From Bacteroidales bacterium (GTDB lineage Bacteria; Bacteroidota; Bacteroidia; Bacteroidales; WCHB1-69): a DNA stretch of 64,000 bases. Below, in pieces: positions 9,601 to 17,891 of this stretch; position 1 is the first letter of the stretch; every line of letters starts with the position of its first letter. Both the position numbers and the translations under genes were made by a program. The notes below the pieces were generated by a model, which worked only from the letters and a program-made list of their open reading frames with translations, did no database searches and was not told where the DNA came from. The DNA lies in NCBI GenBank assembly GCA_017554325.1, contig JAFZIP010000002.1, positions 1 to 64,000 on the forward strand, written 5' to 3'.

Positions 9601-12600
9601 GATCCGACTGCTCCTCCAACAGGTACAAAATATGCTTATCGTAACAATGTGAAGTTCATAGGATGTGCTCAGAGCGAACAGATTACCTGTATTGCCCCCA
9701 CTGTTTTCGTGGACGAGGCCGGTAACGACTATGTGACCATATCCTGGGTACCTGGCGACTCTGAAAGTGAGTGGGTGCTGGAATATATGGCTGAAAATGA
9801 CAGTGTGTGGACTTACGAGAACAACATTGTGACGAATCCTCCTTATACGATCGAAAACTTGAATCCCTCCACCGAGTATTCCTTCAGACTGAGAGGCGTT
9901 TGCGCCCCCACAGACAGCAGCCTTTGGACCATAGTTACTGCTGCCACTGTTTGCGATTACGTGAATATACCCTACAGCCAAGACTTCGAATCAGCAGCAG
10001 GTTCCGGCAGTGCCTATTTCATCGATTGCTGGTATCGCCAGACGAGCTCTTCAACCAATTATCCTTACGCATCATCCTCTTATCATCAGTCCGGTCAGTA
10101 TTCTCTCTATTTCTATGGAACAAGTTCTATCTATTCGTACGCCACATTGCCGCGTTTTGCCAATGATGTGGTAATGGACAGCTTGATGGTGCGTTTCAGT
10201 ATTTTGGGTACTTCATCGAATTATTTCATAGAGTTTGGCGTGATGCAGAATCCGACCGACTATTCCACTTTTGTTCCGATGGGTACGGCCAGTGTGGGTA
10301 GCACCACCTATAACTGGCTTGAATTCGAGCTTAATACAACGGGATATACAGGCAATGGACATTATCTGGCCTTCAGAATCCCGGCATGGTGCTCATCCTA
10401 TATCTATCTTGATGATATCTATGTGGGATATCAGTCATCTTGTGCGCACTTGACAGCTCTGGCCGCTCAAGATATTACCAGCAATGGCGCAACGTTGACC
10501 TGGACTGCTGGTGGTGAGGAAACCGAATGGGAGTATGTTTATGGCCCTGCTGGCTCCGTGGATCCGAACAATGATATGCCGGAGTCGGCTTATACCAATT
10601 CTGCAATGTTGACGGGCTTGACAGCCAACACCTCTTACGAGGCGTATGTGCGCTCAGTCTGTTCTTCCGCCGAAACGAGCGACTGGATGCACATCGTGTT
10701 TTTAACCGATTGCGATGCATTAACTGCGCTTCCGCTGGTCGAGACTTTTGATTCCGTATGCACGCACACCAGCAATATTACCTCTGGTCCAAACAACCTG
10801 ATGAACTGCTGGAATGCTATCAACACAGGTAGTTCCTATAATGCATATCCTTATATTTACTATTCTTCATCGTATGCTGTGAGCGGAAACTACAGCTTGC
10901 GTTTCTATACCTATGCATCCACTGCATACTCTGATCAGTATGTGGTACTGCCGGCTATTGAAACCACAGTCAATCCGCTCAACTCTTTGCAACTCTCCTT
11001 CGACATGAATCCGGGTACCACATCCTATCCGTTCTGCCTGGTTGTGGGTGTGATGACCGGTGTGGATGCCCAGACTTTTGAGCCTACCGATACCATAACA
11101 CTGCCGATGGGCGCAAGTATGGAGCACCAGACATTCTATTTTGAGAACTACAATGGCAATGGCGACCGTTTTGCTATCATGGCCCCGCGTACCATCCCCA
11201 ATTCATCATACAATTATGGTACAATCGACAATATTGTGCTGGATCTGGCTCCGGCTTGTAGAATACCGCTCCACTTGACGGTGGATTCCGTGTCCTCTAC
11301 TTCGGTTGGCATATCCTGGACCGGTCCGGAAGGAGCATCTTCTTGGAATGTGGAGTTCGGTCCTCACGGCTTTACTCCTGGAACAGGAATCTCTGCCGTT
11401 GTTTCTACCAATAGTATCGTGATAGATACCCTGACGTCAGGTGTCAAGTACGACTTCTATGTCCAGACGGATTGCGGTAGCGGTAGCGAAAGCGAATGGG
11501 TAGGCCCCATCTCTGCTGTGCCGGGTGCATATTCAATGCCTGTTACGGGCAATGTCAGCATTACTACATGCTCTATGGTTGTGTATGACGCCGGTGGCGA
11601 AACCGGAAATTATCCGAACAGTTGCAATGCTACGCTCACCATCTATCCTGAACCCGGTAATTCGATCAGCATTGAAGGTACGGTAAACATAGAATCTTCC
11701 TACGATTATCTCTATATTTACGACGGCCCTGATGTTAATGGTACTGTGTTGGGTTACTATTCTGGTCAAAACCTGACCGTGCCGCAGTTGATATCCAGTA
11801 CAGGTCCTGTCACCTTGTATTTCTATTCAGATCCTTCTGTGTCCTACAGCGGATTTGAGTTGTTTGTGTCATGTGTTTCCAACGCTTGCCCGGCACCCAC
11901 GGGCTTGACGGTCTCCAATGTGGACAACAGTTCTGCTACAGTGTCCTGGACACCTTCTGGTACAGAATCTTCCTGGGATGTGGATTACAAGACTGCGAAC
12001 TCCAGCACATGGAATACGACGGTTGCCACCACGAACAGCTACACGCTTACAGGCTTGTCTCCTCTTACAACATACGATGTCCGCGTGAGGGCTCGTTGTA
12101 CGGAGGAGGACTCCAGATATGTCGAGACATCCTTTACTACGACCAACTGTATCGCTTCGCAGCAGTGTGAATATACATTCGTGATGACAGATGATTTTGG
12201 CGATGGTTGGAATGGTGGATATATGACTGTGACCCAAGGAGCCTTTTCACAACAATTAATGGCGGTAGATTATGACTATTCTTCTGTTTCAACGACAGAT
12301 ACAGTCCGCATGATGCTTTGCACAGGTGATCCTGTGACGGTTACTTGGACCTCCGGAATGTATGACGATGAGGTGTCCATCTCCATTATCGGACCCGATG
12401 GTACGGTGTTATTCAGCCAGGTTGACATGGATAGTTACACCGGTGGTCCTACGCTGGTGACGTTTACGCCTAACTGTGGCGGCGGTGGCGTTGAGGATTG
12501 CGAAACCCCGACCAATGTCCACACCGAGAGTATTGACCATAATAGCGCTGTGATCAGCTGGACGCAGCCGGGCAGCAATGCAGTGAGCTGGAAGTTGGAT

Positions 12601-13020
12601 TACAAGAAAGCCGCTGCCGCTACTTGGACTAGCGTGGACAATATCTCTACTCCGAGTTATACCCTCTCCAACCTTGAACCTGCTACGGAGTATGTCGTCC
12701 GCGTGGCCGCCAACTGCTCCGGCAATAACAGTAGTGAATTCAGTTCAGATTATTCCTTCACCACAACCACAGGTTTGAATGACTATGTGATGAATACGAC
12801 TATCTGGCCGAACCCGACCACAGGACAATTCAGAATTGAAAATTCAGAATTGAGAATTGAGACCGTGGAAGTGTATGATGTGTATGGCAAGTTGATCAAG
12901 ACGGTCAAGGTAGAGGACCACCAGGTGGTCATCGATTTGTCAGACAACGCTTCGGGAGTGTACTTCACTCGCATCATGACAGGCCAAGGTATGGTGACCA
13001 AGCGTGTCGTGAAGAAATAA
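6670..13020 (+). CDS. Giant secreted Fn3/CUB protein with T9SS type A sorting domain
   Basis: The 2116-residue protein starts with a signal peptide (residues 1-21, cleavage near LQAQN). It then alternates fibronectin type III-like modules (about 477-560, 727-815, 1010-1097, 1258-1350, 1537-1620, 1737-1832, 1945-2038, many with a TSYEAYVRS-like strand) with jelly-roll/MAM-like modules (about 572-725, 1098-1258, 1355-1535), each opening with a DCW motif. A CUB-like module lies at about 1622-1735 (DYLYIYDGPD). Residues about 2040-2116 form a type A T9SS C-terminal domain (WPNPTTGQF, VYDVYGK, GVYFTRI). It is probably exported across the outer membrane and anchored to surface glycolipid, perhaps as an adhesin or matrix binder. 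No catalytic motif was recognised. Confidence 0.9.
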   Translation: MKRILLFLLSVMLTISLTLQAQNTCTAPTNLTAGLHYPDWHNVNLNWNSVVDSSEATIKWSTTTLSTRIGLNAAGDFSGVVRFEPSDLTAYAGRYLTAVSFIPGEAQTVCTYSIRVWQGGSFINNVFDPGTLLIDQVITSALTVESLNTIMLDTALLIDVTQELWIGIRCNTTAGYPLGASSNGVVSNKGELLNMDTLWETLTASSLTDYNWVIIGTLTDPSVDRISGYNVYRDNTLLSSVTTTFYLDSVPAGTYTYDVTANYISGCESSPISLSVTMNEDPCANCLDTVDVGTGTTTTYLLPMNTFYNYSYSQQIYTAVEVGNIVGRIPCIGFQYIYGTPQTKNFKIYMGNTNKSSFSSGTDWVPLNDMFLVYDGDYTFTNTGVDNWVNIPLNTPFEWDGTSNIVVAVLNNTGSYVSSSNPTFNVHDASSLSVYVQNDGSPYSPGSSNPSGTVGSVRNNIRFFEGTPIECPLPSHYAVSQVTHESAFLSWNSRGSESGYEVVVVPEGSSLGNETAITVSDTTYNVTNLQPNTEYTVYMRAICTLENSSWQQVTFTTLCVPTDVLPYVVTCDSIGTGTAVIPDCWTRGIGGSSETYPYVSSTYHHSGNASLYFYSYTTNFVMACGQGLDLTQNSDVLTMSFYAMKTSSSYGRLEAGYMTDPADQSTFVSLKSLYPADYPATTTWYEFTMVLPDAVNGTVIYPAFYCPGSSSSNYVYVDDIVVKTGCPNPTNLTVSEVSHNFARLSWLPAAGSALDYIIEYGPENSSVMNTMTVSNTGTCLLTGLDTNTVYEVYLMADCASEADTLQITFQTLLPNDSYCVLEDTTRPAIVGTSSSTNYTIPVNNFYNYTYSQQIFTPTEVGAAGLLSGIEFQYSYSSASTQKTDCAIYLAHRTSSTFASTTDWTPIASAVKVYEGPMNCRNGWNRFDFTTDFYYNGTDNLVVIVDDNSGHYNGSSYVFATHAATDMAMAYYNDSNNPDPTAPPTGTKYAYRNNVKFIGCAQSEQITCIAPTVFVDEAGNDYVTISWVPGDSESEWVLEYMAENDSVWTYENNIVTNPPYTIENLNPSTEYSFRLRGVCAPTDSSLWTIVTAATVCDYVNIPYSQDFESAAGSGSAYFIDCWYRQTSSSTNYPYASSSYHQSGQYSLYFYGTSSIYSYATLPRFANDVVMDSLMVRFSILGTSSNYFIEFGVMQNPTDYSTFVPMGTASVGSTTYNWLEFELNTTGYTGNGHYLAFRIPAWCSSYIYLDDIYVGYQSSCAHLTALAAQDITSNGATLTWTAGGEETEWEYVYGPAGSVDPNNDMPESAYTNSAMLTGLTANTSYEAYVRSVCSSAETSDWMHIVFLTDCDALTALPLVETFDSVCTHTSNITSGPNNLMNCWNAINTGSSYNAYPYIYYSSSYAVSGNYSLRFYTYASTAYSDQYVVLPAIETTVNPLNSLQLSFDMNPGTTSYPFCLVVGVMTGVDAQTFEPTDTITLPMGASMEHQTFYFENYNGNGDRFAIMAPRTIPNSSYNYGTIDNIVLDLAPACRIPLHLTVDSVSSTSVGISWTGPEGASSWNVEFGPHGFTPGTGISAVVSTNSIVIDTLTSGVKYDFYVQTDCGSGSESEWVGPISAVPGAYSMPVTGNVSITTCSMVVYDAGGETGNYPNSCNATLTIYPEPGNSISIEGTVNIESSYDYLYIYDGPDVNGTVLGYYSGQNLTVPQLISSTGPVTLYFYSDPSVSYSGFELFVSCVSNACPAPTGLTVSNVDNSSATVSWTPSGTESSWDVDYKTANSSTWNTTVATTNSYTLTGLSPLTTYDVRVRARCTEEDSRYVETSFTTTNCIASQQCEYTFVMTDDFGDGWNGGYMTVTQGAFSQQLMAVDYDYSSVSTTDTVRMMLCTGDPVTVTWTSGMYDDEVSISIIGPDGTVLFSQVDMDSYTGGPTLVTFTPNCGGGGVEDCETPTNVHTESIDHNSAVISWTQPGSNAVSWKLDYKKAAAATWTSVDNISTPSYTLSNLEPATEYVVRVAANCSGNNSSEFSSDYSFTTTTGLNDYVMNTTIWPNPTTGQFRIENSELRIETVEVYDVYGKLIKTVKVEDHQVVIDLSDNASGVYFTRIMTGQGMVTKRVVKK
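12827..12861. repeat. AATTCAGAATTG-type micro-repeat inside the sorting domain
   Basis: The motif AATTCAGAATTG occurs twice in a row, followed by AGAATTGAG, in frame, encoding FRIENSELRIET. A similar GAATTGAGAATT run covers the 3' end of rsmI at 52229-52245. This is probably a dispersed intergenic-type repeat accommodated in the coding sequence of the T9SS domain. Confidence 0.55.
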
Positions 13021-13064
13021 GCAATCATCGATGATTGATTAGCGATTGTCGATAAAACCAACTC

Positions 13065-13096
13065 AAGGGATTTTCCGAAAGGAGAATCCCTTTTTT
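13065..13096 (+). terminator. Terminator after the giant T9SS gene
   Basis: The arms AAGGGATTTTCC (13065-13076) and GGAGAATCCCTT (13081-13092) pair with one G-U around a GAAA loop, followed by T residues to 13096. This is a stable tetraloop terminator for the plus-strand gene. The converging minus-strand gene ends at 13182. Confidence 0.85.
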
Positions 13097-13181
13097 GATG
13101 TAGCCTGTTGAAGACGAATCGTTGTGATGTGGGTGAAAGAAGATTTATTGGGCTGAGGAGGCAAATGATTATTTGCCTCTA

Positions 13182-15518
13182 CTAGAATCCTCTGGTGGTT
13201 CGGGTTGAGGTGGACACCACGCTGCTCCGGGGCCGCACGTTGCCGTTGCTGGGCACGCTTCGCGCGGGGGCAGGCGCGGTGCTCCGGCTACCAGTGCTGG
13301 ACGACGGCTTTGCCGTTGTGGCCGGTTTGCTGCCTCCGGAGGTCGGCTTGGCCGGCCCCGTAGCATGGGGCGTGCCTGCAGGCTTGGCGGCGGTGGGTTG
13401 CGCGGGCGCTGGCTTCGGCGCAGGCGCCGGGTAGTAGCCGCCCCCACCTCCGGAACCACCGCTGGCCTTGTAGTTCGTGGTGCTGCCCACACGGCTGATC
13501 CTGGAGGAGATGTTGTGCCCGCCCGTGGTCACCATGTCGTTGTAGGTGATGATGACCGACGGCGTCTTCAGATACCGGCCGCCGCTCTTGCTCAGGTTGC
13601 CTACAAAATAGTCCTTCACCTGCGCTAGATCCATCCCGATGAGCTTGAGGTTGTTCTTGCCGATGGCACGCAACAGGTCGTTGACCTTGCGCGCCTGCAA
13701 CATGCGGTTGTAACTCTCCTGGCTGTTGATGGTGGTGCCGCGCGGGTACGCCAGATAGCGCACCAATTCTCCGTAGCTCTCTTCCGACATGCCTTTCAAC
13801 ATACTTCTCACACCCTGCATCTCCTGCATCAGCATCTGCTTCTGACGCTGGTTTACATCCTGGTAGATGTCGCGGCGGTTGTCCTCTGTGTAGGTGAAGT
13901 TATAGCGGTTTTCATTGTCGGCCATCTGCTTGTTGACCTGCTTCTGCCCGTATGCATCAAAATGGATGCGGGCCAGCGTGTCGGCAAACTGCTCAATTTG
14001 AGCATTGTCCATGTTTTTGAAGATGTCCAGCAGGTTGCGGCAGGGTTTTGATAACAGGTAGGGCTTGTTGCCGGGGAATGCGCTGTGCAGCAGCTTGCCC
14101 TTGTAGTGGATGCCGTTGTCCATGAACAGTTGGTACAGCGCAGTGTATTGCACGACCCGTGCGATGTCGGTATTGCCGCAGTTGGCGAAATAATTGCCCG
14201 CCTGCCACTCATAACGGTTGCCGATGCTCTGGTGCGACTCCTGCGAGTTGAAGTAGGAGACCGGCAGCGCACCGGTGCGGTTCAGCGTGTAGATGGTGTG
14301 CTCCGGCAGGTCGATGGCGTACATGGTGTTGGCGGTGTTCCAGTTATAGACTAACTGGTTGATGCCGAGTTTCTGGAACAGCGGACGGTCGAACGGGAAA
14401 TAGCCTGGGGAAGGGTAGTGGTAGGATGCCTCCTGGATGGTGCCGCTCTCCGACCAGTCTTTGAGCAACACGTCGGTGATGGTGAGCAGGTGGCCCAGCT
14501 CGGTGTTTTCCAGCTCGCGGCTGAGGTAGGTAGGACACCAGTCGCGCCCGTCGCCCATCTTGCCGGCCATGCAGTCGTTGATGTCGAGGCTCTGCGACAG
14601 CTCCTTGGCGCTGATGCTGGCGATGAGCAGTACGGTCTCCACGCGCAACGGAGGCAGCACCTCCAGCGGAGCCTCGCGCTCGCGGCCGATGATGACCAGT
14701 GTGGTGCTGTCGCGCAATGCGCCCAGAATGAGGTCTGCGTCCAGCGCAAATTGCCGGATGTCGCGCACCTGGTTGATTAGGTCGCTGTTGCGGCGGATGC
14801 TCCAGGCTACAAGGCCAGGCGCCTTGCTGAAGAAGACACCCTTGCGTTTCTGCTCGAACATCTTTTGGACGGTCAGTGTCTTGGCCGTGTCTTTTTCGTC
14901 AATGAATTCTTCCGCTGCTTGGAAAAACCATTCGTCGAATTCAGCCAGGGAGATCTGGTAGTCGAGGTTCTCGCGGGTGAAATAGTTTCGTTTCTTGTCG
15001 TCTGTCAAGTCCAGCGTGTTGGGTTTGTAGTTGGAGAGATAGAGTTGCTCCGATAGCTTGTCGGTCAGGTTGTTGAGGTTCTCGGTGGTGGCGTTGCCCA
15101 GAAGGATGAGCATGTCGGTGATGCGCCCGTCGTAGCCTATCTTGAAGTGCTTGCTCACGGTCTGGTGCGTGAACTTTGCGCAGATTTTCTCCAAGCTATC
15201 GGGCTCGAAGAACGGGGCCGGCTCCGCGATGAGGATGATTCGGCTGCTGTCTGGGAATGTGGCCGTCCCGATGGTCTGGTAATGCATTCGGAAATGTTTG
15301 CGGAACGTGTCGTAGAGGGAGTCCGCTTTCTGGTAGGCCATCGTGTTTTCCATCTCCACATGCTGGTCGGGGATGAACTCTTTTTTCATCAGCGTGGCGG
15401 TCTGCTTCTTGATGCCCTCCACTACCTTGGTGTGTTTGCCGAACGTGAACAGGCAAACCGCCAGCGCTATAAACGAACCGGCCACTGCCAATGTGATATT
15501 TCTTCCCCGTGATGTCAT
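13182..15518 (-). CDS. Membrane-anchored protein of unknown function with Ala/Pro-rich tail
   Basis: The 778-residue protein has one N-terminal hydrophobic segment (residues about 8-27), consistent with an uncleaved anchor or signal. A long periplasmic-type region follows (about 30-680), with a stretch rich in Asp, Gln and Arg near 560-640. The last roughly 90 residues are low-complexity Ala/Pro/Ser/Gly/Thr. The gene is GC-richer than its neighbours, mainly through this tail. I recognise no catalytic motif or family with confidence. It is flanked by convergent and divergent genes, so it appears monocistronic and its role cannot be inferred from context. Confidence 0.85.
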   Translation of the reverse strand: MTSRGRNITLAVAGSFIALAVCLFTFGKHTKVVEGIKKQTATLMKKEFIPDQHVEMENTMAYQKADSLYDTFRKHFRMHYQTIGTATFPDSSRIILIAEPAPFFEPDSLEKICAKFTHQTVSKHFKIGYDGRITDMLILLGNATTENLNNLTDKLSEQLYLSNYKPNTLDLTDDKKRNYFTRENLDYQISLAEFDEWFFQAAEEFIDEKDTAKTLTVQKMFEQKRKGVFFSKAPGLVAWSIRRNSDLINQVRDIRQFALDADLILGALRDSTTLVIIGREREAPLEVLPPLRVETVLLIASISAKELSQSLDINDCMAGKMGDGRDWCPTYLSRELENTELGHLLTITDVLLKDWSESGTIQEASYHYPSPGYFPFDRPLFQKLGINQLVYNWNTANTMYAIDLPEHTIYTLNRTGALPVSYFNSQESHQSIGNRYEWQAGNYFANCGNTDIARVVQYTALYQLFMDNGIHYKGKLLHSAFPGNKPYLLSKPCRNLLDIFKNMDNAQIEQFADTLARIHFDAYGQKQVNKQMADNENRYNFTYTEDNRRDIYQDVNQRQKQMLMQEMQGVRSMLKGMSEESYGELVRYLAYPRGTTINSQESYNRMLQARKVNDLLRAIGKNNLKLIGMDLAQVKDYFVGNLSKSGGRYLKTPSVIITYNDMVTTGGHNISSRISRVGSTTNYKASGGSGGGGGYYPAPAPKPAPAQPTAAKPAGTPHATGPAKPTSGGSKPATTAKPSSSTGSRSTAPAPARSVPSNGNVRPRSSVVSTSTRTTRGF

Positions 15519-15535
15519 GATTTGAAAAACGATTG

Positions 15536-15543
15536 CAAAAATA
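15536..15543 (-). promoter_or_regulatory. -7 box of the minus-strand gene ending at 13182
   Basis: TATTTTTG on the minus strand lies 17 bp before the ATG at 15518. No clear TTG -33 element is visible. Confidence 0.5.
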
Positions 15544-15630
15544 CGTTTTTTCGTTTATTATCGCGGCGTGCTGGTTTTGAGCTTCGGCTCTGGTGTATTT
15601 CACGCCGCGACACACGGACCATCCCACATC

Positions 15631-15678
15631 CCAGGGATTTACGTCCCTGGCTACAGATATGTAACGCCTGATGGCGTT
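15631..15678. repeat. Pair of REP-like hairpins
   Basis: CCAGGGA/TCCCTGG with loop TTTACG (15631-15650) is followed by AACGCC/GGCGTT with loop TGAT (15663-15678). They lie between divergent genes. The loop style resembles the hairpins at 419-468 and 43717-43790. Confidence 0.7.
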
Positions 15679-15762
15679 AGTTTCATTCCCATTCACCCCC
15701 TTTCACCTCCTTCACCCCATGCACCCCATGTTCCTCTTTCACCTCTTTCACCTATTTTTTTG

Positions 15763-15770
15763 TATCTTTG
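15763..15770 (+). promoter_or_regulatory. -7 box for the yqeY-lpxB unit
   Basis: TATCTTTG lies 25 bp before the ATG at 15796 and fixes that start over the longer open frame, which reaches back to 15568. The region before it is CACC/TTTC-rich with no clear TTG. Confidence 0.6.
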
Positions 15771-15795
15771 CACCCAATATATAAATTTCAAAACG

Positions 15796-16245
15796 ATGAA
15801 TCTGGAACAAAGAATAAACGACGACATCAAGGCCGCGATGCTGGCCAAGGAAAAAGATAAACTCAACGCGTTGAGAGCCATTAAATCCGCTATTTTGCTG
15901 GCCAAAACCCAAAAGGGTGCCGCCGAAGAGATTAGCGAAGAAGGTGAAATCAAGATTTTGAAACAGCTGGTCAAGCAGCGTCAGGACTCTGCGGAGATGT
16001 ACAAACAGCAGAACCGCGACGACCTGTATCAGGAGGAAAAATTCCAACTGGATATCATTTCCACCTACCTGCCGCAGATGATGTCCGCCGAAGAGGTAGA
16101 GGCTGCCCTCAAGCAGATCATTGCTGACAACGGCTTCAGTGGCATGAAGGACATGGGCAAGGTGATGGGTCAGGCTACGAAGGCTTTTGCCGGAAAAGCT
16201 GACAACAAGATGGTCTCCGATATTGTAAAACGCTTGCTCTCATAG
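15796..16245 (+). CDS. GatB/YqeY domain protein
   Basis: The 149-residue protein is a stand-alone YqeY domain, related to the tRNA-binding C-terminal region of GatB. Family features are the N-terminal helical part (LEQRINDDIKAAMLAKEKDK), the central ISTYLPQMMSAEEVE and the C-terminal MGKVMGQATKAFAGKADNK. Its in vivo role is not established; a part in amidotransferase or tRNA metabolism is inferred from homology. It sits 2 bp before lpxB and is probably co-transcribed with it. The start was chosen by family alignment and by the promoter at 15763. Confidence 0.92.
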   Translation: MNLEQRINDDIKAAMLAKEKDKLNALRAIKSAILLAKTQKGAAEEISEEGEIKILKQLVKQRQDSAEMYKQQNRDDLYQEEKFQLDIISTYLPQMMSAEEVEAALKQIIADNGFSGMKDMGKVMGQATKAFAGKADNKMVSDIVKRLLS

Positions 16246-16247
16246 TC

Positions 16248-17372
16248 ATGAAATACTACATCATTGCCGGCGAGGCGTCGGGCGACTTGCACGCGTCCAA
16301 CCTGATGAAGGCCTTGAAGGAACGCGACCCGCAGGCGGATTTCCGCTGCTGGGGTGGCGACCTTATGGCGCAAGCCGGCGGTGATATCGTAAAACACTAC
16401 AAGGATCTCGCCTTTATGGGCTTCTGGGAGGTTTTCACCCATCTGAATACAATCTTCCGCAATATGAGCATCTGCCAAGTGGATATGCTGCTCTATGAAC
16501 CGGATGCGGTGATACTGGTGGACTATCCCGGCTTCAACCTGCGCATGGCGAAGTTTGCCAAAGAGCATGGCCTCAAGGTTATCTATTACATCTCTCCCCA
16601 GATTTGGGCTTGGAAGAAGGGTAGAATCAAGATAATCAAGAAATATGTGGATGAGATGATGGTGATTCTGCCTTTCGAAGAAGATTTCTATGCCAAAAAC
16701 GACATGAAGGTGCACTATGTGGGGCATCCGCTACTTGACGCGGTGAGCAAGAATCTGCATGACAGTCCGGAGGTGGTCGGGTTCCGCAAGCAGCACAATT
16801 TGGATGACCGCGAGATTGTAGCCCTGTTGCCCGGCAGTCGCAAGCAGGAAATCACCGCCATTCTGCCGCAGATGCTCAAGATGGTCTCCTTGTTTCCACA
16901 GTATCAGTTCGTGGTTTCTGTGGTGGAGTGGCAATCGAGAAGCTTGTATGACAAGTATTTGAAAAAAGCGGATGTCAAGACGGTGAGCGGCAGTGCGTAT
17001 CCGTTGCTGGCCAATGCCAAGGCCGCCATCGTGGCTTCCGGCACGGCAACGTTGGAGGCGGCCATGATCGGCACCCCGCAGGTAGTATGTTACGCGGGCA
17101 GCGAGCTCTCCTACATCATTGCCAAACAGCTCATTTCAGGTATCCATTTCATCTCTCTGCCCAACCTGATCATGGACAAACAGGTGGTGACGGAACTCAT
17201 ACAGCACGATTTCAACACGTTCCATCTCAGAAAGGAATTGGAGAAGATAACAGGGAATGAAGCGTTTTTGGCTACATTGAAAGAGGATTACAGGCAGTTG
17301 TACGCTCTGCTTGGAGATGGATCAGCTTCAGTAAAAGCTGCCGATGTGGTGATGGAGGCGATGAAGAGATGA
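16248..17372 (+). CDS. lpxB: Lipid-A-disaccharide synthase
   Basis: LpxB joins 2,3-diacylglucosamine-1-phosphate to UDP-2,3-diacylglucosamine, giving the lipid A disaccharide at the inner face of the inner membrane. The 374-residue protein is family length. It begins YYIIAGEASGDLHASNLM, has DYPGFNLRMAKFAK and YYISPQIWAWKKGRI in the N-terminal domain, and VALLPGSRKQEI with SGTATLEAAMIGTPQVVCY in the C-terminal GT-B domain. Together with the downstream kdsD-type gene it supports a lipopolysaccharide-bearing cell. Confidence 0.96.
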   Translation: MKYYIIAGEASGDLHASNLMKALKERDPQADFRCWGGDLMAQAGGDIVKHYKDLAFMGFWEVFTHLNTIFRNMSICQVDMLLYEPDAVILVDYPGFNLRMAKFAKEHGLKVIYYISPQIWAWKKGRIKIIKKYVDEMMVILPFEEDFYAKNDMKVHYVGHPLLDAVSKNLHDSPEVVGFRKQHNLDDREIVALLPGSRKQEITAILPQMLKMVSLFPQYQFVVSVVEWQSRSLYDKYLKKADVKTVSGSAYPLLANAKAAIVASGTATLEAAMIGTPQVVCYAGSELSYIIAKQLISGIHFISLPNLIMDKQVVTELIQHDFNTFHLRKELEKITGNEAFLATLKEDYRQLYALLGDGSASVKAADVVMEAMKR

Positions 17373-17381
17373 AAAAAACAT

Positions 17382-17389
17382 TATTTTTG
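17382..17389 (+). promoter_or_regulatory. -7 box before the type-B T9SS gene cluster
   Basis: TATTTTTG lies 48 bp before the ATG at 17438, just after the lpxB stop. It suggests a new transcription unit starting with the small T9SS protein. Confidence 0.5.
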
Positions 17390-17437
17390 CAACATATAAA
17401 AAACACATTCGTTATATAGGTTACTTAATTTATAAAG

Positions 17438-17875
17438 ATGAAAAAGATTATCTTCTTATACGCTTTTGTACTGGCCGGCTGTATGGCTTTTGCCGCATCA
17501 GATAATGATTTCACCTCGTCCTCCCCGAGCAAGGTGTGTGTGGCGGCAGGCGATACCGTGCCCTTTTATGTGCCGAATGCCTTCTCTCCGAATTATGACG
17601 GTATCAACGAGCATTTCATGCTGAAATATGAATTGACACCTGAGGAGACATTCTCCACCTTCTTCATGATGATCAGTGATCGTTATGGGAATGTGCTTTT
17701 CAAAACATACAATCCTACCGCATATTGGGACGGTAAGGATAAAAACGGAACTCTGTGCCCAGCCGGAGTATATACTTACGTGATCAAGTACAAACTCAGA
17801 AACCGAAACAAGGCGGAAGAGGTGAGCAAAGATGCCTTGGAAGTGAGAACCGGTAATGTGGTGCTGATCCGATAA
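17438..17875 (+). CDS. Minimal secreted protein: signal peptide plus type-B T9SS domain
   Basis: The 145-residue protein has a signal peptide (about 1-20, ending AFAAS). After a linker of about 25 residues it is nearly all a type-B T9SS sorting domain (gliding-motility C-terminal, CHU_C type): VPNAFSPNYDGINEHF, then RYGNVLFKT, YWDGKDKNGTLCPAGVYTYVI. Type-B domains normally sit at the end of large cargo proteins, and here there is almost no cargo. It precedes a 952-residue protein with the same domain by 16 bp, so the two probably form an operon. A structural or partner role is inference. Confidence 0.85.
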   Translation: MKKIIFLYAFVLAGCMAFAASDNDFTSSSPSKVCVAAGDTVPFYVPNAFSPNYDGINEHFMLKYELTPEETFSTFFMMISDRYGNVLFKTYNPTAYWDGKDKNGTLCPAGVYTYVIKYKLRNRNKAEEVSKDALEVRTGNVVLIR

Positions 17876-17891
17876 ATCCAATTTCTCGAAG

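Noticed and set aside
13195-15512. Several long plus-strand frames opposite the 13182-15518 gene
   Set aside because: They are shadows caused by high GC; the minus-strand frame has the signal-type N-terminus, a promoter box and full length.
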